Below are positions 24,815-34,961 of a DNA stretch of 64,000 bases, piece by piece. Under the pieces are notes generated by a model. That model saw only the letters and a program-made list of their open reading frames with translations. It did no database searches and was not told where the DNA came from. Numbering within the stretch: position 1 is the first letter of the stretch; each line of letters opens with the position of its first letter. Source of the stretch: Hyphodiscus hymeniophilus (taxonomy: Eukaryota; Ascomycota; Leotiomycetes; Helotiales; Hyphodiscaceae); NCBI GenBank assembly GCA_016508695.1, contig VNKQ01000004.1:2108001-2172000 (forward strand), in the 5' to 3' direction. A program made the position numbers and the translations under genes.

Positions 24815-25197
24815 GGGTCAACCTAGGTAGTAGTACTTATCCCCTAAGCTGCTGAAGTCGTGCACACTTCCTGCCTAAGGCTTCAAATACAAGGGTAGGA
24901 ATACCAAAATGTAACAGGCTATACCGACTCTAAAAACAACTGATTAAATTGCTAATATTGAGTTATAAGTAAATGTTTCAAAGTAAATACTCGAATATAA
25001 CTATAATTGAATAAAAGGGTTGCTAGGATTGAAATGACAGAGATAGAAACAATAGAGTGGTTAGTACTTGAGAATCAACCTCTGTAATTGGTCCAAACTA
25101 CTCGCTTAACGTGAGCGCCAGGCAACTTCCTGCCTCAGGCAGGAGTGCACGAGTTCAGCAGCTTAGGGGATAGACAGGGGCTACCACCTTCCGACCC
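24815..25197. mobile_element. MITE-like element with about 65-bp imperfect terminal inverted repeats
   Basis: The left arm (24815-24881) and right arm (25132-25197) are imperfect reverse complements. The core CCCCTAAGCTGCTGA is identical, followed by TCGTGCAC and CCTGCCT-AGGC with small mismatches; the outer part (GGGTC..GGT-GTAG) is more diverged. The interior of about 250 bp is AT-rich and non-coding. Size, structure and location between genes fit a non-autonomous DNA transposon relic. Target-site duplications are not clear, so the exact ends and superfamily are unknown. Confidence 0.65.
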
Positions 25198-26164
25198 CTG
25201 CCCAATTGAATCCACCGGTTTGTATGAATCGTTCAGTCTCACCACGTCCGTCATCTTTATCTAGAGCAGAAACATGTAACTCGACATTTAGTTAATGGTA
25301 TAACGTGTCAGGAAACCCCCATTTAGAGAAAGTAATCTACTGGAACTGAAATCTATTTGATTCAGTGGTACAACTATGAACCTGTCCAGTATCACTACCA
25401 GTATTGCCGGGTTGTCAAGCCTGTTGAGGCACCTGGACATTACGGTAAGACGGCGCAAGTCACCGTCCAACTCAGAGATCAAGCTCGAGGTAAGTATGTT
25501 TCCAAGAGCCTAAGTGTGGAGGACCAATAAAAGCGAGTTTGTTATTATGGAAGGTATGAACATCTTGAGATATGTTCTTACAACACATGTGGAATTCGCA
25601 TCTCCTGGCTACTCTTTGTTCCCCAGATATGGCTCAATACTCAATTTCATCAAACCATTATGTAAACCTGTCAAGAACTACTAAATAGGACCGCCCACGA
25701 AGTAAAGAACTATTACTAGGTATCATTTCAAAACTATATATATAGTATACAAGGTAGTAAGTTTAATAAATGAGATTACTATGATTACACTATGAGAGCG
25801 TCCTAGATACCTTTTGTATACAGATTTTTTTGATTCGTCGATCGCATAGCACGAAGTGTTTTTGGATCATTTGATACTAAGTTCTGCATTCACTGCAGGC
25901 GCTCTATGAGCCGCTCTAGGCGTACTTACTCCGCACCCGTTGATTCGCTCCCTGCCAAATCGAGTTCAATCATCCGCCTTCACCTGATCTCAGTGAGTCA
26001 ATCTCGATATTTGGGAATCTCACATCGCTAAAAGTCCACTTTAAAACGACCCAGATAGTCAGTCAGTCACTTCTGACATCTAGATCGTTTGACTCCGCTC
26101 CTGCCTAGACAACCTCTCTAAGAAAGCAGAAATTCCACATCTCAAGTTTTCTCTTCCCAATAAC
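25198..26164. other. AT-rich spacer without a gene
   Basis: Base composition is clearly more AT-rich than the surrounding genes, especially at 25660-25830, which has many TATA/TAGTA runs. No open frame of note exists apart from a 64-codon minus frame at 25288-25482. It may be degenerate transposon sequence. The last about 200 bp hold the promoter of the rhodanese gene. Confidence 0.5.
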
Positions 26165-26801
26165 ATGGCAGAACCCCAAGCAACTCAAGCAACCCAAACA
26201 GATCAGTGGTGGTCTGCATTCCCTGCACCGAAGGCAAAAGTGTCTGAAATCAGTTCCAGCGAAGTCATGCAACTTTTTGACGACATGGATATAAAGCCGG
26301 AGCCTCGTTCGTTCTTATTGGTTGATGTTAGGAGGAACGACTGGGAGGTAAGGGTTCAAGTCCAGCGTCAATAATCCTTATGGCCTCATTCCGGCAGTAT
26401 CTTTTTATGATATAGACCTTTGAGAATGCTCTAAGATTTACCTCACAGGGCGGAACTGTGAAGACGTCACTCAATCTTCCAGCACAGAGTTTCTACCAGT
26501 CACGCAAGACGCTCTTAGATCTCTGTGACAGAGCCTCTATCACACAAGTCATATTTTACTGCGGTAAACGAACTACTGCTTTCCAGAAATCTAGCACTAA
26601 CGATTCACAGGCTCTTCATCGGGCAGAGGTCCTCGTTGTGCAGGCTGGATGCAAGACTATATCAACGACGTCTCCAAGTTTGGCCGCAAAAGCGCTCTGC
26701 AGGTCCTAGTTCTGAAAGGAGGCATCAAAGGTTGGGTCAAAGATTTCGGAGGGTCCATGGTTGATGGTTTCGAGGAGAAATATTGGGAGCAGTTCAGATA
26801 G
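26165..26801 (+). CDS. Small CDC25-like / rhodanese-fold phosphatase
   Basis: Single rhodanese domain protein of the Cdc25/Acr2/Ibp1 type; such proteins act as arsenate reductases or weak protein phosphatases. Three exons (26165-26347, 26449-26563, 26611-26801) give 162 residues. Splicing creates the active-site loop FYCGSSSGR, a CX5R signature spanning the exon 2-3 junction, with the catalytic Cys in YCG. LLVDVRRNDWEGGTVKTSLNLPA is the CDC25 family's DxR-containing N-terminal strand region, and VLKGGIKGWV is the rhodanese C-terminal motif. No signal peptide. Whether it reduces arsenate cannot be told from sequence; no arsenite efflux gene is nearby. It converges on SmG with 127 bp between stops. 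Confidence 0.85.
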
Positions 26802-26928
26802 CCTTAAGACAGTTCTTGGGACGTTTTTTTATCCATTGCTTTTCAGGTATGTCTCGCCAACGCCGTGATGAACCATGAACTTTTCGCCCCTCGCCCCCCA
26901 AATTGTCCATTTGTGATGTATGCTTTCT

Positions 26929-27431
26929 CTACCCTCTGTCTTCACGTCCTCCGCCAATTCTCTCCAATGCCTCGAGCATGACGACTGAGTTTCCTCGAAT
27001 AACCTGCATTTCAAGCCATTAGCTCACGTTTCTCCAAGCTAAGGACTTCATAGACATACCACCATCCCTAATCTGACCTTCTCCCCTCCATCCTTTTCCT
27101 CAACCGCATCATCCAACACGATGTTCAAGAAGACCTAGTCCAATTTACATTAGCCATTATCATCATAAGCCACATCTTTACCCCCTCAGAACAGGAAACG
27201 TACATCGTAGCCTCTTAAAACTCCAATAACCTTTCGGCTTCCGTTCAATTGCACAAAGAGCCGTTTGTCGAGGTACTGTAGGCGAGGATCAGTCCATTTC
27301 TCCTTCTTTCCCTTACCATGGCAAGCCTTCTCGTGCAGTCGCGTGCGCCGACTCTTGCCATTCGTGAAACGTGCAGAAATGGTGTACAGAGTATAACGTA
27401 CCTTCTTGAGCTCAGGCTGAGCTTGAGGCAT
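26929..27431 (-). CDS. SMX2: Small nuclear ribonucleoprotein G (SmG)
   Basis: Subunit of the heptameric Sm ring on U1, U2, U4 and U5 snRNAs. Four exons (27431-27402, 27275-27204, 27134-27060, 27003-26929) sum exactly to 83 residues. The Sm1 motif reads LDKRLFVQLNGSRKVIGVLRGYDVFLNIVL split across exons 2 and 3, and Sm2 includes GMVVIRGNSVVMLE across exons 3 and 4. The N-terminal MPQAQPELKK is the usual SmG beginning. A naive single-frame reading gives a false 81-codon protein that runs into two introns. Divergent from the NTR2-type gene. Confidence 0.94.
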
Positions 27432-27651
27432 ATTGGCTTTGGGTTCGAATACGTTAAATAAGGTGCGCGCTCGAGGTTTGCCCCACGGAAAGTTTATGTA
27501 GCTAGTACAGTCACGTGCTATTTAGACAAGGCGCAAAGCTCCCGAAGAGGAAATTTGTGATGTCTCATATCTGCAATAATAAGACTTAAAGACTCTGCGC
27601 CAATTCTCCTAGAATCGTCACCCTCGCCCCAGCGAACAGGAAATCTTCGGA
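27432..27651. promoter_or_regulatory. Short bidirectional promoter, SmG / NTR2
   Basis: Only 220 bp separate the two divergent start codons, so both genes must share regulatory sequence. A CACGTG E-box lies at 27512-27517 near the middle. Both products act in splicing, which suggests co-expression (inference). Confidence 0.65.
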
Positions 27652-29085
27652 ATGAGTTCAACTTTTGGATCTAAGAGAAGGGCGCGAAAGATCCAGGTTG
27701 ACGAAGATGATGATGGATTAAATCAAGCACAGAATGCTCAACCTTTGAATTCTCGTAAGTACTCCCAAGTTACAGCTACGAGCCTGGCTGATTATTCAAA
27801 GCAAGCTGACGCCATTACTTTAGCTAGAGCCGGACCTTCGATCTCACAGCCCGGCAAGAAGGCTTTTAAGAAATCGTCACTGCGACAAAGCATAGCATTC
27901 GACGAGCAAGAAGATGATGTCAGCGAAGAGAACAAGCCTACGATAGGCCGCTCAAATTCTATAGCCAAGAAGAAGAAAGCCTCAGCCTCTCGACTTTCAT
28001 TCGGTCCTGGTGAAGTCATATCAGGCGATGCGGCAGAGGCATTAGAAGACGACGAAGCCTTTACGCCGAAGAAATTTACTCTAGGCCGCCGAATATTCGA
28101 ATCGAATGCGTCGCGGAAGAATTTACCGATACCAAATAGGCAAAGAGAAGATGGAGACGATGAACGGCCGACGTACAGTAAAGATTACTTGAACGAGTTG
28201 AAAAGCTCCACGCCAACCACTCCAAAGGATGTCCGCTCTTTGCAACCAACTATCGAGGATGGAGGCCTTGATGCCTCCGAACTGGAAGGGGCCTTGGTAG
28301 TAGATATGGACACCGGACCAGCGTATATACCCAGCGAAGCCGAAATTCAGGAAAAGAAGAAACGCCGAGCACGCTTGGCACACGAAAAAGATTTCATATC
28401 ACTTAACGATCATGAGGGGGATGGCTCTCAACTATCACTACTTCTCAAGAAGAAGAAACCTGAAGGTAGGCTGGTGAGAGAAGACGAAGATCTTGGTGAA
28501 GGTTTTGATGAGTTTGTGGACGATGGACGGATATCACTAGGCAAGAAGCAAGAGAGAGAAGCCAGGAAGAGACATAGGAAGGAGATGGCGGATATGATCC
28601 ATCAGGCAGAGGGCAGTGAAGATGATGAAGAAGACGATTCGGAGGCGGAAAGGGCCGCTGCTTATGAGGCTGCGCAGACCAGGGCTGGGATGGATGGTCT
28701 TCATAAACATGACTCTCATATTGAATCTGCCGCCTCACAGGTCCCCTCGAGGATCACACCTTTACCTGTGCTGTCAGAATGTCTAGCAAGGCTACAGAGT
28801 ACGATGAGTGCTATGGAACTGGAAATGCAGAAAAGGCACAAGAAGATGGCAGATTTGGAGCAGGAGAAGATAGACATTTTGGCTAGGGAGGTGGAGGTTC
28901 AGGAGCTGCTTAAGCAAGCTGGTAACCGCTATACGGCACTGAAGGCGGATTCGAATGGTGCTGCTGCGAACCCAATGAATATGGTGCCTGGTGGCCTAGG
29001 GGCTTCGGAGGGGATGGTCGACAGGGGATTGGAGAGCTTTGGGAACACGCCAACGACGAGGCAAGAAGTTGAAGATGTGGGATAG
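27652..29085 (+). CDS. NTR2: NTR2-domain protein, spliceosome disassembly
   Basis: Intronless, 477 residues. It resembles the fungal nineteen-complex-related protein 2 family, which with Ntr1 recruits the Prp43 helicase to release lariat introns. Supporting features are the basic N-terminus (FGSKRRARKIQVDEDDDG), the SRLSFGPGEV segment near residue 115, the conserved ARLAHEKDFISLNDHEGD and EGRLVREDEDLGEG region (about 240-290), highly charged acidic/basic runs, and a predicted coiled coil at about 375-425 (ECLARLQSTMSAMELEMQKR). The C-terminus is Gly-rich. Family assignment rests on overall architecture and remembered conserved segments, so it is good but not certain. GCFC-related proteins are the alternative. 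Confidence 0.75.
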   Translation: MSSTFGSKRRARKIQVDEDDDGLNQAQNAQPLNSRKYSQVTATSLADYSKQADAITLARAGPSISQPGKKAFKKSSLRQSIAFDEQEDDVSEENKPTIGRSNSIAKKKKASASRLSFGPGEVISGDAAEALEDDEAFTPKKFTLGRRIFESNASRKNLPIPNRQREDGDDERPTYSKDYLNELKSSTPTTPKDVRSLQPTIEDGGLDASELEGALVVDMDTGPAYIPSEAEIQEKKKRRARLAHEKDFISLNDHEGDGSQLSLLLKKKKPEGRLVREDEDLGEGFDEFVDDGRISLGKKQEREARKRHRKEMADMIHQAEGSEDDEEDDSEAERAAAYEAAQTRAGMDGLHKHDSHIESAASQVPSRITPLPVLSECLARLQSTMSAMELEMQKRHKKMADLEQEKIDILAREVEVQELLKQAGNRYTALKADSNGAAANPMNMVPGGLGASEGMVDRGLESFGNTPTTRQEVEDVG

Positions 29086-29922
29086 ACTTTGACAGAGCAT
29101 TTGTCAAGTTCAACTTCCTTCCGCATGCCACTCGTTCACAAGCTACACCTCCACGATCTCTTTCTACGGGCAATATCGGGGGGTTACTTCGAGCAATTTC
29201 GAGTGAGACGACAAGACTACTGGCCAAACTAGCCGACTTGCCGCAAACATATGGTTGTCTTGTGAATGTAATCTCCCTTCTGTTCTATATTGAAGCCTTA
29301 TAAGCTGGCATCGAAACTTCAAATCAAAATATGGGAATGGATCTGACAGGACCGGGACCTGGCCAACTGTGTTCTGCTGGAATCAAAGCTTACACACTGG
29401 CAATGTTGACTATGAACTCTACTGCGAAGAAATCTCAAAGGCCTTCATTGTCAAAGAGGTACTGGAGAAATGTTGCTATTAAAAAATCCATATCCATTGT
29501 TGATTCAGGGGGTCCTTTTTAAGCATCTCTATCAGACCAAAACTACCGAATGTCATATCTTGCCGAGTGCCGAGTGTTGACAGGTTATGAGTCTGAGACG
29601 CCGGTTATAACAGTGAGATTGTATTGTTTTGGTTCCCAAGCGAAGTTTGAGGTATCTGTTTCAACTCAATAGTAAAGAATTCTAGTGAGGGGATCGTCAT
29701 GACTTGGACTGTCAACCAACACAGTGGCTCTCCTTCAATGCCGGTGGAATGCGCCAGACAAACAGTCAAAGACGATTGTTTGCTAGTCTTTACTCATCAT
29801 GTGTGGGCAAATTCACTGATATGTCCATACGCGACTTCAAAGCGCGATGCGGGCGCACCTGCGTTTTGTTCGACAACAAGCTTTGATAAACTAATCATAA
29901 ACCTCATTCCATCACATCAAAG
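29086..29922. other. Spacer, no gene seen
   Basis: Tandem spacer of 0.84 kb. Frames at 29331-29522 and 29699-30184 (+) have no recognisable content; the latter overlaps the 2EXR gene in another phase. The 2EXR promoter must lie in this stretch. Confidence 0.5.
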
Positions 29923-31073
29923 ATGTCACTTCATCATTCCTCATCGGCCGAGACTCAAGAAGATACTCACAGTTGTATGCATGGCCTCATCAAACTCCTT
30001 TCTGACAATGAAACAAACCCTTCTCATCACCTCTCCTGGGATAATGCCTTCATCGATACGATGTCATCAGGTGCTCAGGAACCGTACTCGACTTTCTACC
30101 CTTTCAAGCGCCTCCCACAAGAAATTCAAGACCAAATCTGGAAGGATGCCTTCAACACTATCGAGCCTCGGGTTGTGGAGATAAAAGGGTTCGGTGTTAA
30201 AGGCTTCTGGGAACGCAGCACACCCATGTGGAGGGGAGAATTGACAAGTGAATGTCCACTTCCTAGTCTTCTGCATGCATCTTCCGACGCTCGGCAACTA
30301 GCTCTGAAACGATGGAAGCTCTCCTTTCCAAAACACTTCGAGGAAGCGAAGATCTTCTTTGACAGGGTCGATGACACTCTCATGCTCGGAAAGAATGTAC
30401 ATTTAGGCGACTTCATGTTCGCTGTTAGGAAGGATAACAGAAGAAGGCTCAATAAAATCGCTTTCAATATCAAAATCCAGTAGGTTCGATTCTATATTCT
30501 CCTATCTTTACCTTCTGAAAAGAGATTGGTGACGAGGGTATCTTCCGAGAATATATTTTCCTGGCCCGCTCACGATTCTCGATTATTTACGGGAGAAATC
30601 ATCTGACTCCGCATAGGTTCGATGATGCTTATACCGGTTCCAACCTTGACCCTACCGGCAAGGCCTTGGCCGAGGTTCTAATGGAGGCTCTGCCTAGCTT
30701 GGAAGAGATTATACTACTCGGTAATGGGAAAGACTTGTCAAGCTTGGTCGAACCATATCGTCTCATCCAAGGGCAACTCTCATCTCTTTCTTCCCTTCTC
30801 GAGCCTTCTCGAGGGCCGAATCATCTCTTCGAACTAGACGGCGGACATTTTTACGAAATTATGTACAAACTTCGAGGAAACGTATGCAGAAGAGTGGAAT
30901 TGTTGCCCTACTTGGGATTGCATGGATTACCAAAGATTGCTTCCCAATGGCGAACCTGCCACCGGGTAGGAAATTTTAGAGAAAGAGTTCCTGAAGAAAC
31001 GGAAATCCTCACTGCGTTGATCACAAGGGAGGTTTGGGGCAGCTGTTTGTTTAGCATTGCTGTAGTCCTGTAG
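29923..31073 (+). CDS. 2EXR-domain protein
   Basis: Fungal-specific protein with an F-box-like 2EXR motif near its start: YPFKRLPQEIQDQIWKDAF. This domain occurs in large, lineage-expanded families of unknown function in Leotiomycetes and relatives. Two exons (29923-30479 and 30617-31073) give 337 residues and read through in frame (KIQ-FDDAYTGSNLDPTGK). Starting at the in-frame ATG at 30061 instead would give 291 residues and place the motif close to the N-terminus, as is usual. No membrane segment or signal peptide. The intron is 137 bp, longer than most here, so an extra small exon is possible. Confidence 0.75.
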
Positions 31074-32100
31074 GGGCGCCGGAAGGACTTTGGTCGCAGG
31101 GATGGGCCACAGCTCGGAAGCATGGGCATAAGCATCCTCCAACAGCATCTTTCAACAAGACAGTCAGATAGAAGCATGGAAGACATTAACAAGTACCAAG
31201 TCTAGCACTAGTGGGCAAACATGAAGCAGACTTACTCTTTGGAAATTGCCGTATTTCATGTAACAAGCCAAGAAATACCATAGCATGCGAAACTTCAAGC
31301 AACGCATTCTTTTTTCTCTTGACGACATTTTAGCGACTCATATTTGCGCCTACTTAGTCTCTTAGATAAACGACATCTGGGAGCTCGATTTTTATGAAGA
31401 AAACAGTGATCAAGGGCATTTACTGCCACCAGACATGAACGCATCTTTTAATTTCGGGTGGTGTGTGGAGTCAAATATTACAATCCAAGCTACAGTGAGA
31501 AGGAAATGTGTGCGTCGGAATCTAATTATATAGAACCACATAAAGAGAATGTTTGGAAGTTCTTTCTTCCTCTGCACACCTATTGCCTATCTTGATATTT
31601 CATGTTATCTTTCAACCCTTAATAGCACTGTTTCTGCCAAAGTTCTTCCATATAGAAAGATACCTCCTATATCTCACACCTCAAAACTCAAGGCTCAAAA
31701 GTTATGTTTAATGCTCACGGTCTACTGCTGCTGAAAACTACCTTGTTTTTGACGTACATAAAGTTGTCACATGTGTCGTTATAGCCTCTAGTAACTCTTT
31801 TGCCCAGAGTCAAGCGAGGTATGTTTCACTCTTTCGGGAGCTCATCTGAATCATCTCCTTAAAGGGCGAGAACATCTGGGGAAGCCTTGAAACCTTGAAC
31901 AATAGAATATCTGGAAGGAGCGAGGAGATCATCGTGCACTGTCTCCAACTTCCATTAGCGCTTCATTGCTCTATCTGCGCTAATTAATTCATACAAGGCG
32001 TCCGCTGTCCTCCTAGAAAGGCAAGCAAGTTCGCAAGACGCTAACCTCCAAAACGCCAGTTGCAATGTTCTATGAGCAATCCGTATCGTACAAAACAAAA
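31074..32100. other. Convergent spacer, no gene seen
   Basis: About 1 kb of moderately AT-rich sequence between the 2EXR stop and the zinc transporter stop. No frame longer than about 95 codons and no repeat recognised. Confidence 0.5.
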
Positions 32101-33854
32101 TCATTGATGAGTGTGACTGTCATAGTCAGAGTGATCATGTCCTGACTCCACCGTTGACGTTTCCGGACAGCAGCCCTTACTTGTGCAGTCGTCCACACAC
32201 TCTAGCAGACATTCATCGATATCAAGTCCACACCTCTGCTGACCTACGATACCATCCAGACCCATTACTGGCCCATTAGGATTGGCATGATCGTGATCTG
32301 CATCGAGGCAAAATTCGGGCTGGATGGTTGCGCTGTGGATGCCGTAAGCGTGTAAACACTTTCTTGCCTGTCTAGCCAATTCCATGTATTTCTGGCCGCT
32401 AGCTTCGCTGATTGGAAATGCGACTTGGATGTGCATTGATGCAACGAGCTGGGTATCGCTGAGTTGCCAAATATGGACGTGGTGGCAGCTGACTACTCCT
32501 GGGATGTCTTGTATATCTTCCTTTATGTCGTTGACATCAATGTGATCAGGAGTTGCCTGAAGGAGGATCTTTGCGGTCGCTTTCGTCAAGGGGATTGTGG
32601 ACTTGAGAATGATAAGGGTGATGAACAGAGAGACTGCTGGATCAGCATAGAATCGTCCGGACCAGTTGGTGAGCCAGATGATAAGGGCCGAGACGATGAC
32701 TCCTACGTTACCAAGAGCATCTCCCATAACGTGAAGAATCATAGCGTTCATACCCATGTCGGCATGGCTATGGCCGTGGCTACCTCCTTTAGAAACCTCC
32801 TTCGACTTGTTGTGATTGTGAGCAGTGTGCCAAGAATCATGTCTCTGGTGGGTGTTGTCGTGGTCGTGTTCGACCGCGTGATTGTCATCGCCGTGATGGT
32901 TGCTCTCGGGACTGCTTCCTTTTGATTTATCTGATTTAGACAATAGCGGAGAAGCTTCAGTTGGAGCTTCATCATCATCCGCAACAGCAGTGCCTTCTCC
33001 AGCAGAGCTTTCCCCGCTCTCCGGCCCATCAACGGGCGATCTACTTGCAGCGATAATGTCTTGTCGGAAACTAGAGGGGTGGATACTGAGATCGTCTGGA
33101 CTTGTGAAGCGTCCACTGGTCCTCCGTCGGTGCTTACTTCGAGTCGACGCCTTGCTGAGTGACCTATTCAATGAGTGGTTGCTTTCTCTAGAAGCGTCTT
33201 CGCTAGAGCTTGTGAACCGTATACGTTGACCAGATTTCGATGTCGCCTTGGCTATTACGGCTTCAGGAAATACATCTCCACAGTTGCTATCCTCATTCGT
33301 ATCTTCGCTGTGCGAATGGCTGTGTCCTTCCTCGGCGTCTCTGACTTCGTTGTCGTGAGAATGACTGTGTCCCTCCTCTGATCCGTGAGAGTGTCCATGA
33401 CCGCCCAAAACAACGAATCCAGCAAGGTTTGATACAAGACCTAGGGATCCGACAATCAGGATGAGCTTCGCGTTGGTGATCTCAGGCGGATCGATGAGAC
33501 GAGTAATAGCTTCGAGGACGATGGAGAGGCAAAGGGCTATCAAGAAGACGGCGTTGAAGGCTGCACCTAGGATTTCCGCTCTCAGGTACTAAGAGATGTC
33601 AGTCTACGCTCTTTGAAGTGGAATGGTATGCTGACTCCGAATGAGAACTGGTCCGTAGAAGTCTTCTGCGCAGCTTTGACCGCCCATAGTCCCACAGCTA
33701 GAGAGATAATGTCGTTCAACATATGGAAAGCGTCTGCCATCAAGGCCAAAGACCCCACCATCAAGCCCACGCCTAGCTCAAGCACGAAGAACGCCGCATC
33801 AATGGCCAGCATCACAATGATCCTTGTCGACTTTGACCACGCCATCTTGTCCAA
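32101..33854 (-). CDS. ZRC1: Zinc transporter of the CDF family (Zrc1/Cot1-like)
   Basis: Vacuolar (or ER) Zn2+/H+ antiporter that stores excess zinc. Two exons; the intron at about 33636-33589 has a GTCAGC donor. The N-terminus MAWSKSTRIIVMLAIDAAFF and the first zinc-site motif DAFHMLND (HX3D; H44, D48) are typical, as is the second HX3D in HVMGDALGN. The long His-rich cytosolic loop has repeats such as HGHSHGSEEGHSHSHD and a further HGHSHADMG before the second motif. The loop also contains a long Ser/Arg/Glu-rich insertion. A C-terminal cytoplasmic domain (PGVVSCHHVHIWQLS) and a Cys-rich tail (CGLDIDECLLECVDDC) follow. Product is about 565 residues. Met4 may be the true start. Confidence 0.93.
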
Positions 33855-34961
33855 CGATTCTGCACCACCGGGAAGATTTGTGATGAAGGAGGTGAAGACC
33901 GGAGAATGTTGATGAATGCTCGAACCTCGTTTACTCAGCTAATTGTGAGCGGTCGTATGTCGTTCAATATGTTGCGATATTGGCCCACTCTTGAGCCTTA
34001 CGGAATAAGTGCGTAACTTGCGTTATCGGAAATCGACCTCGTGCTACGGGAAAAGGTTGTTGATCCGGAGTCCAACGATGGAGACGGTTGAATGAGCGTC
34101 TGAAGTGATTAAAAGATATATCGGAGCGATTCTTATATCGCAGAGGAATGTTGAGGAAGAGGAATGCGAGAGAATAGACTGCACATTGTTCAATGTCGTC
34201 GTCGCAATCGGTGGCGTCCCAGGCGTCTTCTGGGAAGTTCACTCGGCGAGTTGGCTGCCGTACTGGCGGGTACCCGAAGTTTCCCCATGATGATAAATAT
34301 TATCACGTGATGTCATAATTTGCTCGGCGATTGATTTGATGCCCAATTGTAGAGACGAGAGCGAAGTTTGAGACTTCGATGAACGCTTCTCATAAGGTTT
34401 CTATGCCCGAGGATTTCAGCATAATCGCGTCCCCAAAGTGTAGTCTTAGGGACGTGTCAGAATTGACAACGTGGTTCAAAGATCACTCTGGCTACCTGAC
34501 GTTTTGGTCACAGCTCGTATGTTCGAGTTTGATATGATTTGCATAATATTCCGAGCTGGAAGACTTCATTCAAGGGTAAAATTGAGTTCCCGATTTACCA
34601 AAGTACTTACCCCACGTGGAGAAAATGCCCGGAAAGCGTTGCACGAGACGCCCCAAAACGCTTCCAAGACACGCTTTGCAGGATGCTAGGATGGGTTTCC
34701 GAGTAGCTATTCTTCCAGCCCCTTTCAACGCTGTCTTCCGTACTTCCTCAAATCAACTCGAAAGTTCTGTGGCAGGTAGGCTGCCAGAAGCTTGACGGAA
34801 TTCTCTATCCCAATGGCACAAGAGCCTACAAGCGACCAGGATTTCATCTTTTGTCCTTCAAAATATGATCCTCAATCACTACCGTTCGCCCGGTAGTTCT
34901 GGCAAATACCAGCGTTGCAAGGGCTTGATGTGGTTGGCGCTGCCTATTCTGCGATGTGCAT
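33855..34961. other. Spacer upstream of the zinc transporter
   Basis: This 1.1-kb region contains the transporter promoter and the 3' flank of the DUF202 gene. No gene recognised; the 34471-34689 plus frame is not distinctive. A compact GATA/E-box composite lies at 34291-34309, and another CACGTG at about 34613-34618. Confidence 0.5.
34291..34309. promoter_or_regulatory. Inverted GATA pair plus E-box
   Basis: TGATAA and TTATCA face each other around three bases (34291-34305), with an overlapping CACGTG at 34304-34309. Paired GATA sites are typical targets of fungal GATA regulators, and CACGTG of bHLH factors. It lies about 440 bp before the zinc transporter start. Candidate only. Confidence 0.35.

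Noticed and set aside
26340..26375. tRNA T-loop-like sequence GGTTCAAGTCC
   Set aside because: It lies in the first intron of the rhodanese gene and has no accompanying acceptor stem, D arm or anticodon arm.
27186..27431. An 81-codon continuous frame starting at the SmG ATG
   Set aside because: It reads through two introns. The correct four-exon model gives a complete 83-residue Sm protein.
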